DNA of 64,000 nucleotides from Flagellimonas oceani. GTDB taxonomy: Bacteria > Bacteroidota > Bacteroidia > Flavobacteriales > Flavobacteriaceae. Positions 8,909-18,621 of the stretch are shown in pieces (the first letter of the stretch is position 1; each line of letters begins with the position of its first letter). A model generated the notes under the pieces. It was not told the DNA's origin and made no database searches. It saw only the letters and a list, made by a program, of their open reading frames with translations. The translations under genes and the position numbers were made by a program. The stretch lies in the NCBI RefSeq assembly GCF_011068285.1, contig NZ_CP049616.1:186001-250000 (forward strand), in the 5' to 3' direction.

Positions 8909-9187
8909 AGTTCAAATCTGCTTAAGACATACAGGGAGTAATAGAGATTAACAAAATAAAGTAGCATCCTCTTTGAAAACTCTTTCATATATTTCTTTTG
9001 GTAACTTCTTCAGAATCAATAAAAAGACGGGCTTCTATCTTAGGAAGGTTGTAGCTTTTCTGATTCTTTATTTGATTACGGTGCATGAAGAAATATTTAC
9101 TTCATCTTAAATGAAAGATTCTGCTATATTTGTCAGAAATCAAAACAATACATTTATTATGATTACATGTAATAAACAAACTATGCT

Positions 9188-10027
9188 ATGATGGCATTAA
9201 GACTATTTATTATTTTGACATTGTTACCAGTTTTGTATGGCTATTCTCAAGATTTAAAGGTTAAGTACGCTGAGAATTTATCCAAAGATGAACAATACTG
9301 TGTTATATTGATGGGTGGCCAATCAAATATGGTTGGGAGAGGAAAACAAATTGATTTGGATGAAATGATGTTTTCCAATATTTCTTTTTTCGATTTTGGT
9401 CTAAGTCCCGGCTTGATAAACCCAAAAGATAATTTTGGACCAGAAATTGGAATTTCTATGCAATTGAGCAAAAACAATCCGAACAAAAAATTTATTTTGA
9501 TCAAATATGCAATTGGCGGAGCTTCATTATTGGACTGGGCACCCAACTACAGTAAAGATAAGGCTGAAATAACGGGGAATCCTCAATTCGGTAGCATGTA
9601 CAATAGGTTGATAAAACTCACAGATAGTCTCACTGAGGGGCTCAATGCAAAAGTCAAAGCTCTAATTTGGATGCAGGGAGAACGTGATGCTCGAATTCCT
9701 GAGGCTGGTAAAGATTATTATGGCAACTTTGAAAAATTAATCAATTCGGTTAGAATAGATTATGAAAACCAAGAGATGCCTATAATTTTTGGGAAGATTA
9801 ATCCACCCAAAGCTTGGTTCCCAGCATTAGACAATGTCGTTGATGCACAAATTCGCATTAGTGAAGAAATACCAAATACTTACTTCATTGATACGGATAG
9901 TCTCGAAAAACTGAACGATGACATTCATTATTCTTCAAACGGACAAATTAATTTAGGCATTAAATTTGGAGAAAAAATATCAGAGTTATTGAAAAATTTG
10001 AGAGGGTGTAAACTGAACTCTGTCTGA
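9188..10027 (+). CDS. Secreted SGNH acetylesterase, CE6/sialate-O-acetylesterase-like
   Basis: Predicted secreted carbohydrate esterase of 279 aa. A signal peptide covers about residues 1-21. The SASA/CE6 signatures are present: nucleophile block MGGQSNMVGRG with Ser46, central WMQGERDA, and the His block DDIHYSSNG near residue 257. It would remove O-acetyl groups from polysaccharide. The last seven residues and the stop codon lie inside the left end of the downstream IS256 element, so the native C-terminus has been replaced, though the domain looks complete. The gene is AT-rich and stands alone among mobile elements. Confidence 0.85.
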   Translation: MMALRLFIILTLLPVLYGYSQDLKVKYAENLSKDEQYCVILMGGQSNMVGRGKQIDLDEMMFSNISFFDFGLSPGLINPKDNFGPEIGISMQLSKNNPNKKFILIKYAIGGASLLDWAPNYSKDKAEITGNPQFGSMYNRLIKLTDSLTEGLNAKVKALIWMQGERDARIPEAGKDYYGNFEKLINSVRIDYENQEMPIIFGKINPPKAWFPALDNVVDAQIRISEEIPNTYFIDTDSLEKLNDDIHYSSNGQINLGIKFGEKISELLKNLRGCKLNSV

Positions 10028-10063
10028 AATAAATTTAAGTGCTAATTTTATTCAGACAGAATC

Positions 10064-11329
10064 ATGAGAAAAGAAGAACAGACAGAATTCGAGAAAAAGG
10101 TACTTGACCAGTTTATGTCCGGCAAGAATCTTTTCGGCAAAGGAGGCGCATTCGCCCCAATGCTGAAGAATGTTATTGAAAAGGCCCTTGAGGCAGAGAT
10201 GGAAGGTCATCTGGACGAGTCTCAACGTAACCAAGGTAACAAGCGCAATGGCAAGGGTAAGAAGACGATCAAAAGCGGCTTTGGCACTTTTGATATCGAT
10301 ACGCCACAGGACAGGCAAAGCAGCTTTGAGCCCGAACTGGTAAAAAAGCGGCAAACTATTCTGGCCGACAATCTATCGGACAAGATCATTGGCCTTTACG
10401 GCCTTGGGATGAGTTACCGAGACATTTCCTCCCATATCAAAGAAATGTACGATACCGATATCTCCCATACCGTTCTGAGCCAAATAACCGATAAGATCAT
10501 ACCTGACGTGAAAGCCTGGCAGAACCGCCCATTAGAGCCGCTCTATTGTATCGTGTGGCTCGATGCGATGCATTACAAGGTCAAAGAGGATGGTAGGATA
10601 ACCCATAAGGCCCTTTACAATATTCTGGGCATCAACAAGGAAGGTCGCAAAGAAATATTGGGCATGTACATTTCCGAGAGCGAAGGAGCCAATTTTTGGT
10701 TGCAAGTACTTACAGACCTGAACAACCGTGGACTTAAAGATATCCTGATCGCCTGTACGGACAACCTCAGAGGCTTTACCGATGCGATATTGAGCGTATT
10801 CCCGAAAGCACAGGTGCAGCTCTGCATCGTACATCAAATACGCAACTCGCTGAAGTACATTGCCTCTAAGGATCAAAAAGAGTTCATGCGAGACCTAAAA
10901 CTTGTTTATCGTGCCACCAGCAAGGAAGTTGCGGAGGATGCCCTTATCGATTTGGAAGAGAAATGGGGCGACAAATACCCCGTGGTCATCGAAAGCTGGC
11001 AGCGTAATTGGGAGCAGCTATCACAGTACTTCCAATATACGGAACCCATCAGAAAAATAATCTATACCACCAATGCAGTAGAAGGGTTCCACCGTCAGGT
11101 GCGTAAGGTCACCAAAACCAAAGGGGCGTTCACCAATGACATGGCCCTGCTCAAACTGGTATACCTGGCCACAAAGAACATCGAAAAAAAATGGACCAGC
11201 CCTTTGCACAATTGGAGCCTAACGGTTCAACAACTTTATATTAAATTTGGGGAGAGGATACCCTTGATATTAAACACCAATTCCTTTGGGGCTAGCCCCA
11301 AAGGAATTGAATCAAAGGACAGAGTTTAA
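10064..11329 (+). CDS. IS256-family transposase
   Basis: Mutator-type transposase of 421 aa, full length for the family. The DDE core is readable: first Asp in YCIVWLDAMHYKVK, second in DILIACTDNLRGF, then the conserved CIVHQIRNS, and Glu in IIYTTNAVEGFHRQVRK. The N-terminal part (FAPMLKNVIEKALEAEMEGH) is also typical. No frameshift or stop was seen. The gene's 3' end overlaps a perfect 32-bp palindrome. Confidence 0.95.
   Translation: MRKEEQTEFEKKVLDQFMSGKNLFGKGGAFAPMLKNVIEKALEAEMEGHLDESQRNQGNKRNGKGKKTIKSGFGTFDIDTPQDRQSSFEPELVKKRQTILADNLSDKIIGLYGLGMSYRDISSHIKEMYDTDISHTVLSQITDKIIPDVKAWQNRPLEPLYCIVWLDAMHYKVKEDGRITHKALYNILGINKEGRKEILGMYISESEGANFWLQVLTDLNNRGLKDILIACTDNLRGFTDAILSVFPKAQVQLCIVHQIRNSLKYIASKDQKEFMRDLKLVYRATSKEVAEDALIDLEEKWGDKYPVVIESWQRNWEQLSQYFQYTEPIRKIIYTTNAVEGFHRQVRKVTKTKGAFTNDMALLKLVYLATKNIEKKWTSPLHNWSLTVQQLYIKFGERIPLILNTNSFGASPKGIESKDRV
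11278..11309 (+). repeat. Perfect 32-bp palindrome at the 3' end of the IS256 transposase gene
   Basis: Two 16-base arms, CAATTCCTTTGGGGCT and AGCCCCAAAGGAATTG, meet with no spacer. It lies inside the last codons of the transposase and 31 bp before the IS end. As RNA the arms could form a GC-rich hairpin; there is no T-run right after it, so it is not a textbook terminator. Confidence 0.9.
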
Positions 11330-11467
11330 TTTACAGACCCAAATTAGAATATGCAAACAAGTCATAAATTTTGTTGTCACTCAATTGATATTCATTGTAC
11401 TTTTCTGTTATTCTGTTCAAACTTTGAAAGTGTTTCTTTCTTTGAACCTAATCAACTTAGGGTATTT

Positions 11468-12061
11468 TTAGTTCAACGGCAATTTTAAACGTTTTCCCAA
11501 TATGAGAACAAGAATCCCAGAATATTTTTCTCCAAGGTTTTTTCGAAGTATACCAAATGCTTTGGTAATCTGTGCTTCCACAGTTTTTACCGATATATTG
11601 AGATGGTTCGATATTTCTAAATTTGTCAGACCTTCTCTTCGGCTCAAATTAAAAACCTCTTGACATTTCGGGGGTAATTTCTCAATTTCTCTGATTACTA
11701 ATACGATTAATTTTTCCAGCCTACTATAGTCCTCCGTTCTGGCAGCCTTTTCAAGGTTTTCGTAATATTTCTGTTCCAACAACAAGTTGGACTGCCGTTT
11801 TTTGTATTGGTTTATAAATTCATTGTGGATAGATCGGAATAGATAATTCTGCAGAGAGGTCGTAACATTCAATTTCCGTCTTTTCTCCCATGTACGCAAG
11901 AATACATTTTGTAATATATCCTCGGCCATTGCATGGTCGTTGGCCAACGTAAGTGAATATCCGAATAGCCTTCTACTATATCTATCTACTAAACAGATGT
12001 AGGCATCCTCGGTTCCTGCCTTCAAGCCTTCGATTAGCAGTCTCTCATCTGAATACTTCAT
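11468..12061 (-). CDS. ECF-type RNA polymerase sigma factor
   Basis: ECF sigma factor of 197 aa of the Bacteroidota susC-associated kind. Region 2 contains LVDRYSRRLFGYSLTLANDH and AEDILQNVFLRTWEKR; region 4 contains LPPKCQEVFNLSRREGLTN followed by LNISVKTVEAQI. It is divergent from fecR-susC-susD with a 125-bp gap, so the shared intergenic region should hold both promoters. It would drive expression of the operon when the SusC receptor engages FecR. Confidence 0.95.
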   Translation of the reverse strand: MKYSDERLLIEGLKAGTEDAYICLVDRYSRRLFGYSLTLANDHAMAEDILQNVFLRTWEKRRKLNVTTSLQNYLFRSIHNEFINQYKKRQSNLLLEQKYYENLEKAARTEDYSRLEKLIVLVIREIEKLPPKCQEVFNLSRREGLTNLEISNHLNISVKTVEAQITKAFGILRKNLGEKYSGILVLILGKRLKLPLN

Positions 12062-12186
12062 AAAAAATCAAAGAATTTATTTCCTTTAATAAAGGATGTG
12101 AAATATTACAAATATGAAAAAAATATTGATATTAAGTTAGGGTTTTATCAAATGGATTTGTCTTCATTACATAAATGTGAATTGTT

Positions 12187-13338
12187 GTGGTAAGTTCCAA
12201 GATTGAAAATCATATTGTTAAATACCTCCTCAACGAGTCAACATCAGGAGAATTGGATCAACTGTCTCAATGGATTATGGAGCCTAAAAATCAAAAAAAA
12301 TTTCAAAAATATATACAATCCCATTATAAAATTACTATTTCCTTGAACAAACCTGATGTCGAAAAAATAAAGAAGAACCTTTTAAGTGAGATTAAAAAGG
12401 ATAAAACAAGATTAATGAAACAAACGGCCAGGAAACTTATGGCATATGCATCCGTGGGCATACTGTTATTAGGTCTTGGATATAATATTCTAAAAGATCA
12501 TCTAGATAGGAGTGGACATCAGGAACCCCTAAATATAGGACAATCAGTGATCATTGAAACTAGTAACGGGGATGTTCAACCATTATCGGAGGAAGGAAGT
12601 AAAATAATCCGTAGTAAAGATGGTAAGGTACTTGGTAAGCAAAATGGTGCACAGCTGGTCTATTTACATACGCATAATTTAAAATCATTATCCTACAATA
12701 CTATCCGTGTTCCCTACGGCAAGCGGTTTAATGTGGTTCTTTCAGACGGTACCCGTGTTTATTTGAATTCAGGCACTTCTTTAAAATATCCTGTCGAATT
12801 TTTAAAGGGGCAAGATAGACAGGTGTTCCTATCTGGGGAGGCCTACTTTGATGTCGCCGAAGATTCCGCCCGCCCCTTTAAAGTTCATGCCGATGAAATT
12901 GAGCTGGTTGTATTGGGTACTATGTTCAATATATCTTATTATCCAGAGAATCCCGAAATCCAAACAGTTCTTGTAGAAGGGTCAGTTGAAATCAAGAACC
13001 GTAAAATGATAGACTATCAGTCAATTAAGCTCAAACCAGGGAAAATGGGTAAATGGAACAAGAAAACCCAAAAAATGTCTATCGAAAGTGTAGATACCTA
13101 TATTCATACGGCATGGATGCAGGATAAATTGATCTTCAGGTTTGCCACTTTCAAGAGTATTAGACATGCTTTGGAGAGAAAGTATAACGTAACCATTAAA
13201 AATCTGAACGGTGATTTAGACCAACAGCGTTTTGATGCCTCTTTTGATATAGAATCTATTGATGAAGTGTTGCAATCATTCAGTAGGAGCTATGATATGG
13301 ATTACAAAATTGTAAACAACGAAATAATTATTGAATAA
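12187..13338 (+). CDS. FecR-family anti-sigma factor
   Basis: Inner-membrane sigma regulator, 383 aa. A cytoplasmic N-terminal part (about residues 1-80) is followed by a single membrane segment (LMAYASVGILLLGLGYNIL, about residues 84-102). The periplasmic FecR domain carries RVPYGKRFNVVLSDGTRVYL and VFLSGEAYFDVAED. A C-terminal DUF4974-like part (LIFRFATFKSIRHALERKY) completes the usual architecture. The apparent start is GTG at 12187; no in-frame ATG lies just upstream. It is followed by susC after 122 bp that contain a hairpin. Confidence 0.93.
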   Translation: MVSSKIENHIVKYLLNESTSGELDQLSQWIMEPKNQKKFQKYIQSHYKITISLNKPDVEKIKKNLLSEIKKDKTRLMKQTARKLMAYASVGILLLGLGYNILKDHLDRSGHQEPLNIGQSVIIETSNGDVQPLSEEGSKIIRSKDGKVLGKQNGAQLVYLHTHNLKSLSYNTIRVPYGKRFNVVLSDGTRVYLNSGTSLKYPVEFLKGQDRQVFLSGEAYFDVAEDSARPFKVHADEIELVVLGTMFNISYYPENPEIQTVLVEGSVEIKNRKMIDYQSIKLKPGKMGKWNKKTQKMSIESVDTYIHTAWMQDKLIFRFATFKSIRHALERKYNVTIKNLNGDLDQQRFDASFDIESIDEVLQSFSRSYDMDYKIVNNEIIIE

Positions 13339-13388
13339 TCCAAAAAAAAGACGTTATGCAAAACAATAAATAGCCTCTTCAAATAAAA

Positions 13389-13418
13389 AACCGAAAAATG
13401 TGCCAGCATTTTCCGGTT
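13389..13418 (+). promoter_or_regulatory. Hairpin between fecR and susC
   Basis: Arms AACCGAAAAATG (13389-13400) and CATTTTCCGGTT (13407-13418) pair with one mismatch around a 6-base loop. It sits 43 bp before the susC start with no T-run behind it. It could be a processing or stability element that sets susC levels against fecR, or an attenuated terminator; function not shown. Confidence 0.5.
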
Positions 13419-13460
13419 CGGTAAAAAGATTTATAAAAATTAAATAACTAACTCGAAATT

Positions 13461-16400
13461 ATGAAAAAATTCATAGAACCAAACAATTTGCGTAAGCATA
13501 TTTCGCTATCAAAGTTGAAAATGAAACTAACCATACTTTTCTTAATTCTTACCCTATTCCAAATCAATGCGAATTCTTATTCACAGAACAAAAAGATTTC
13601 CTTGAATATGCAAAATGTCACTATTGCCGATGTGATTCAGGAAATAGAGGCTATATCTGATTTTAAGTTCTTATTGAACCGACGAGATGTGGACCTTGAT
13701 CGCAAGGTTTCAATTGAGGCAATAAAAGAACCCTTGCCATCGGTTTTAACAAAATTGTTTGAAGGTGAAGGGTTGGGTTTTAAAGTGTTTAAGAAACAAA
13801 TAATCCTACATGGGGTAGCAAATAAGTTGGAATCAACACCCAAAATGCCATTACCTATGAAGACAAGTATTCTTCTGTTCCAGGAATTGGTTTCTGGATC
13901 GGTCAAAGATGGTAATGGACAACCATTGCCGGGTGCTAGCATTGTAGAAAAGGGTACCGCGAATGGAACGCAATCTGACTTTGATGGTAATTTTTCGTTG
14001 GAGGTCACCAATGAAAATGCCACCTTGGTGATTTCTTATATAGGGTTTGCAAAAAAAGAAATCGAGGTAAATGGAAGAACCAGTTTCGATATCATATTAG
14101 AGGAGAGTGCCGCAGGCCTTGATGAAGTGGTTGTTGTCGGCTATGGTACCCAACGTAAGAGTGATTTTACCGGTGCCTTGAGTTCTTTGAAGAGTGATGA
14201 CCTTAATCCCGGTACCAATGTGTCCGTTGATCAGTTGCTGGTGGGCAGAGCAGCAGGAGTACAGATAAGCCAGACAAGTGCGGAACCTGGAGGAGGAATT
14301 TCCATTAGGGTGCGAGGTGCAAGTTCTATATCAGCTGGCAATGAGCCATTGTACGTCATCGATGGTTTTCCAATCGACAATTCACAAGGGCTTTCTGGAT
14401 CTGACCCCAATACGGGTATGGGCACCAACGTAAACCCTAGGAACCCCTTAAATACCTTGAACCCCCAAGATGTAGAATCTATTGAAATTCTAAAAGACGC
14501 ATCAGCAACAGCAATCTATGGGTCTAGGGGCGCCAATGGAGTTGTCTTGATTACAACCAAAAAGGGGTCAGCACAAAGACTGACCGTAAATTATGATGAA
14601 TCGGTAGGGTTTCAGCAAGTTCACAATAGAATAAATCTTCTCTCTGCATCAGAATATATTGATGTTATCAACGGTATTGCTGTAGACAATGGCAATGAGC
14701 CTGTGTTCACCCAAGTAGACATCCAACAAATAGGTGCCGGTACTGATTGGCAGGACCAAATTTTCAGAACAGCCATTATACAAAATAGAAATTTATCAAT
14801 TTCAGGAGGAAGTGAAAATTCCAAGTTTTTTGTCTCTTTAAACCAATACAATCAAGATGGGGTGGTCAAAAATACCGGTATTAAAAAATATATCGGCCGA
14901 GTAAATTACGAGAGCACACTTGGCAACAAGGTCAGAATGGGCCTCAATCTTAATACAAGCCATATCAAGGACAAAAATAGTGTTGATGGCGTTGGATTCA
15001 ATTACAGTTCGGGGCCCATTTTTTCAGCACTTTCATATGACCCCACTGAACAGGTATTTGATGAGAATGGCAATTTCAGCGAATCTTCCCAATTGACCGT
15101 GAACAACCCTTTGAGCTTAGTTGAGGGTGTGTTGAGCGAAAACCTCACAAACCGCACACTCGGGAATATATACTTTCAGTATGAAATCAGTAATTTATTG
15201 AATGCCAAACTAAGTTTTGGGTCAGATAGGTCGAACTCCCGAAGAGATGTTTATAACTCTACTTTGACCGTGAACGGAAGGGCACAGGGCGGGGTTGCCA
15301 ATGTCTCGACATTAGAACGCAACAGCAACCTCGTTGAATTTACCATGAATTATAATAAGAAGTTTGGTTCTGAAAGTAATTTGAGCGTTTTGGCCGGTGC
15401 TACCTATCAAGATTTCAGTGTGAGGGAATTTTCGGGAACCATTGGAGGTTTTCCTGATGATATAATAGAAACCAACAATCTATCATTGGGGGACACTGGA
15501 AATGACAACCTAAGAAGCCTGAAAGAAGAAAATGTGCTAACCTCGTACCTAGCAAGATTTAACTATAATCTTATGGATCGCTATCTCTTTACGGCAACGG
15601 TTCGAACTGACGGTTCTTCTCGTTTTGGAGAGAATAACAAATTCGGTTATTTTCCTTCGGCAGCTTTTGGTTGGAAACTTTCAAATGAAGTCTTTGTACC
15701 TGATTTTTTTGAGGAACTGAAACTTAGGGCGAGTTGGGGTCAGACGGGCAATCAAGAAATAGGCAACTACAGTTCCTTACTTACTTTCAGCAGTAGTACA
15801 AACGCCGTTTTTGATAATCAACCTATTACCACCACAAGACCTTCAAGGATTTCAAATCCCGATTTGAAGTGGGAGACTACAGAACAGCTCAATATTGGTT
15901 TGGATATGTCTATACTAAAAGGAAGGCTACGTACCTCGGTAGACTTTTTTGTCAAAAACACAAGAGATTTACTCTTTGACTTGCCTTTACCTTCGGCATC
16001 CGGCTTTAATTCTATCTTATCGAATGTCGGAAAAATACAGAACAAAGGTTTCGAGGCATTGATCAACAGCATAAATGTATCTTCACCCGACTTTATGTGG
16101 ACTACCGCAGTAAATTTTTCTATGATCAAAAATGAAGTATCCGATTTGGGCAGAATAGATGAGATTCCCACGGGAAACATAGCTGATATTGGAAACAATG
16201 CCATAATCAGGAGAGGTGAGCCGTTGGCATCCTATTTCGGCTATGAGGTAACGGGCATTTTTCAAGAAGGCGATGACATTGCCAATTCGCCGCAACCTAC
16301 AGCACAACCTGGATTTCCAATCTTTAGAGATGCTGATCAAGATGGCACAATCGACCCCGATGACCAAATCATTTTAGGGGATCCATTTCCTGATTTTACA

Positions 16401-16883
16401 TATGGGATAAACAACAGTTTCAGTTATAAGGGCTTGACCCTGGATATTTTCATACAAGGTCAAGAGGGGGTTGAGCTCTTAAATGTCAATGCCATTCAAA
16501 GCCTCTATCCTGGTACGTTTAGGTTGAACAGATATGCACATCAATACTTGGATAGATGGACTCCCCAAAACACAAACACTATATGGCCTTCGGGTACCAA
16601 TCCTTCATCATACGGTGGAGGAAGGGTCAATTCACTGGTTGTCGAAGACGCGTCCTATATAAGGTTAAAAAGCATAAACATCAGCTATCAAGTACCTGTT
16701 GACAACATAAAGTTCTTGTCTTCTTTAAAGCTCTATTTGACAGGACAAAACTTGTTGACCATAACAGATTATTCAGGTTTCGATCCAGAGGCCAATTCCT
16801 TTGGAAGAAATAACACCAAGGTTGACTATAGCAGCTACCCCTTGGCAAGCAGCTGGATTTTGGGTGTAAACATTGGATTATAA
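13461..16883 (+). CDS. susC: SusC/RagA-type TonB-dependent receptor with STN signalling domain
   Basis: Outer-membrane glycan importer of 1,140 aa. Order of domains: signal peptide (hydrophobic stretch about residues 22-38), secretin/TonB short N-terminal (STN) domain at about 45-120 (KISLNMQNVTIADVIQEIEA), carboxypeptidase-regulatory-like domain at about 140-215 (SGSVKDGNGQPLPGASIVEK), a TonB-box-like DEVVVVGYGTQRKSDFTGA, the plug with ILKDASATAIYGSRGANGVV, and the 22-strand barrel to the end. The STN domain fits direct signalling to the FecR encoded just upstream. susD follows immediately. The natural glycan cannot be told from sequence, but the neighbours point to a sulfated, acetylated polysaccharide. 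Confidence 0.95.
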   Translation: MKKFIEPNNLRKHISLSKLKMKLTILFLILTLFQINANSYSQNKKISLNMQNVTIADVIQEIEAISDFKFLLNRRDVDLDRKVSIEAIKEPLPSVLTKLFEGEGLGFKVFKKQIILHGVANKLESTPKMPLPMKTSILLFQELVSGSVKDGNGQPLPGASIVEKGTANGTQSDFDGNFSLEVTNENATLVISYIGFAKKEIEVNGRTSFDIILEESAAGLDEVVVVGYGTQRKSDFTGALSSLKSDDLNPGTNVSVDQLLVGRAAGVQISQTSAEPGGGISIRVRGASSISAGNEPLYVIDGFPIDNSQGLSGSDPNTGMGTNVNPRNPLNTLNPQDVESIEILKDASATAIYGSRGANGVVLITTKKGSAQRLTVNYDESVGFQQVHNRINLLSASEYIDVINGIAVDNGNEPVFTQVDIQQIGAGTDWQDQIFRTAIIQNRNLSISGGSENSKFFVSLNQYNQDGVVKNTGIKKYIGRVNYESTLGNKVRMGLNLNTSHIKDKNSVDGVGFNYSSGPIFSALSYDPTEQVFDENGNFSESSQLTVNNPLSLVEGVLSENLTNRTLGNIYFQYEISNLLNAKLSFGSDRSNSRRDVYNSTLTVNGRAQGGVANVSTLERNSNLVEFTMNYNKKFGSESNLSVLAGATYQDFSVREFSGTIGGFPDDIIETNNLSLGDTGNDNLRSLKEENVLTSYLARFNYNLMDRYLFTATVRTDGSSRFGENNKFGYFPSAAFGWKLSNEVFVPDFFEELKLRASWGQTGNQEIGNYSSLLTFSSSTNAVFDNQPITTTRPSRISNPDLKWETTEQLNIGLDMSILKGRLRTSVDFFVKNTRDLLFDLPLPSASGFNSILSNVGKIQNKGFEALINSINVSSPDFMWTTAVNFSMIKNEVSDLGRIDEIPTGNIADIGNNAIIRRGEPLASYFGYEVTGIFQEGDDIANSPQPTAQPGFPIFRDADQDGTIDPDDQIILGDPFPDFTYGINNSFSYKGLTLDIFIQGQEGVELLNVNAIQSLYPGTFRLNRYAHQYLDRWTPQNTNTIWPSGTNPSSYGGGRVNSLVVEDASYIRLKSINISYQVPVDNIKFLSSLKLYLTGQNLLTITDYSGFDPEANSFGRNNTKVDYSSYPLASSWILGVNIGL

Positions 16884-16899
16884 AATTAAATTTACTAAT

Positions 16900-18321
16900 A
16901 TGAAATCACTATATAAATACTATGGAATTGCGGTGCTGGCCCTATCGGCATCGTGCACTGATATCTTGGAGGAAGAAACATTCTCCGAACTGGAACCCGA
17001 AACATTTTTGGCCACTGAGAAAGGAATTAGGTCGTTGCTTGGTTCCGCATACAGTTCAATACAAGTGCAACCCGGCATACCCCAGCAAGGTATTTATGCA
17101 TTATCGGGACTTTCTTCGGGAGAAGTGTCAAGCTTAAACGGGAGCATTGAAATATTTTATAGGCAGCTTTCCGATTTCACATGGGACAGCAATAATAGAC
17201 ATATTTTAGGGCAGTGGGACCTATATTATGCAGCTATCAGAGATGCAAACGTGGTGTTGAGCAATATTGACAATGGCCCATTTAGTGAAGATTTCAAAAC
17301 TCTGATTACCGCCGAGGCTCGCTTTATTAGAGGGTATAGCTATTCTAAGCTATATAACCTTTTTGGCCCAGTGCCCTTGTATAAGGATTTATTTAACGAA
17401 GACCTTTTACTACCCAGAAGTACAGAGGCCGAAATAGAATCGTTCATCGAACAAGAATTGATTTTTGCGTCAACAAACCTTCCAATTAGAGCAATTGAAG
17501 AAGGTAGGGCGACCAAAGGAGCTGCGCTTGGCACCTTATGCAAACATTATTTGAATACCAAAGAATGGCAGAAAAGTGCGGAAAAGGCAAACGAAATCAT
17601 CTCTTTGGGGGTTTATGAACTTTTGCCCGATTACGAAGAAGTTTTCAGTTTGGACAATGAAATCAATGATGAAATGGTATGGGCACTGCCTCACGTAGCT
17701 CCTGATGCTGGCAACCAAATAAATGCGCTCACTTACCCAAGTGATTTTCCTAGACCGGGAGACCTTAGGCTGTATCCGGTCATCATATTTTTTGAAGATG
17801 AATTTGTATTATCGTTCGAGGATAATGATGCTAGGAAAAACTTGATTGTTACTGAATACACCAATACGGCCGGGGATGAGATTCAGCTTTTTGGCAACGA
17901 CCGTTCTTTTCCTGCTAAATATCCCATGGATCCCAATGGATCGGGAGATGGGCAAGGAAACGACATCCCTGATATTCGTTACTCAGATATTTTGTTATCG
18001 AGAGCTGAGGCTTTGAACGAACTCAACGGACCTGTTCAAGAATCAATCGATTTGATAAATCAGGTTCGCAGCAGAGCCGGAGCAAGTGAAATCTCACTTG
18101 CTGATTTTTCAAAACAAAGTTTGAAGAGTTTCATATTGGATGAAAGAAAAAGAGAATTTTTCTGGGAAGGCAAAGGAAGGGAAGACCAGCTTAGACAAGA
18201 TGTATTCATATCTAAAGCTGTTGAAAGAGGTAAGCTTGCCCAAACGTTTCATGTATTGTTCCCAATTCCTCAGATCAATTTAGATGCAAATCCAAAATTG
18301 GTGCAAAACGAGGGTTATTGA
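16900..18321 (+). CDS. susD: SusD/RagB-type glycan-binding lipoprotein
   Basis: Surface lipoprotein of 473 aa that lids the SusC barrel and binds glycan. The frame is open from 16873, but the ATG at 16900 (MKSLYKYYG) gives a proper lipoprotein signal with the lipobox ALSASC. SusD signatures are LRSLLG-type helices near the start, ARFIRGYSYSKLYNLFGPVP and the C-terminal LDERKREFFWEGKGREDQLR. It begins 16 bp after susC and must be in the same operon. No gene follows on this strand before mobile-element remnants. Confidence 0.93.
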   Translation: MKSLYKYYGIAVLALSASCTDILEEETFSELEPETFLATEKGIRSLLGSAYSSIQVQPGIPQQGIYALSGLSSGEVSSLNGSIEIFYRQLSDFTWDSNNRHILGQWDLYYAAIRDANVVLSNIDNGPFSEDFKTLITAEARFIRGYSYSKLYNLFGPVPLYKDLFNEDLLLPRSTEAEIESFIEQELIFASTNLPIRAIEEGRATKGAALGTLCKHYLNTKEWQKSAEKANEIISLGVYELLPDYEEVFSLDNEINDEMVWALPHVAPDAGNQINALTYPSDFPRPGDLRLYPVIIFFEDEFVLSFEDNDARKNLIVTEYTNTAGDEIQLFGNDRSFPAKYPMDPNGSGDGQGNDIPDIRYSDILLSRAEALNELNGPVQESIDLINQVRSRAGASEISLADFSKQSLKSFILDERKREFFWEGKGREDQLRQDVFISKAVERGKLAQTFHVLFPIPQINLDANPKLVQNEGY

Positions 18322-18621
18322 TTTTTGTAGAACATTTTTATTTCGAGCACAGTGGAAAAGGAAAATTCGTTGCATTTAGAGAAGAATTAACAATCTTTAA
18401 GGACGGAATGATTGAAATGGTTTCCAAAAAATAGATGCTGAGCTACAAGCTTAAATTGTGTGATTCGCACACATAGCTTCAATAAATCCCCCCACGGATT
18501 TAGAACAAAGGAAGGGTTTGAAATGGGTCTGGATAAGCCCGCGTAAACTGACCCACCTTCGCCGGATGAAACCGACCAGGGCAAATGGACTGCCCAGATT
18601 TGATCTATCCGTGGGTTAAAC
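18322..18621. other. Gap after susD: hairpin and IS21-type right end
   Basis: No gene. A stem-loop, TGTGTG-ATTCG-CACACA with outer AAGCT/AGCTT pairs, lies at about 18447-18479. From about 18483 to 18610 the sequence read on the minus strand has the look of an IS21 right end (GTGGGTCAGTTTACGCGGGC), with CCCACGGAT and ATCCGTGGG repeats near its two borders. An open stretch of about 36 codons in frame with TTTAAGGACGGAATGATTG before 18432 has no recognisable start or family. Confidence 0.5.

Larger units (their letters stand above)
10004..11340 (+). mobile_element. IS256-family insertion sequence
   Basis: Inverted ends: GGGTGTAAACTGAACTCTGT at the left (10004-10023) and, read inwards from 11340, GGGTCTGTAAATTAAACTCT; they align with a 2-bp indel. 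Between them is one full-length transposase gene. Flanks (ATTTGAGA left, AAATTAGA right) give no clean target duplication. The element removed the natural end of the esterase gene on its left. It appears intact and could be active. Confidence 0.85.

Noticed and set aside
9996..11348. 8-bp target duplication of the IS256 element
   Set aside because: ATTTGAGA against AAATTAGA share only some positions, so a duplication cannot be claimed.
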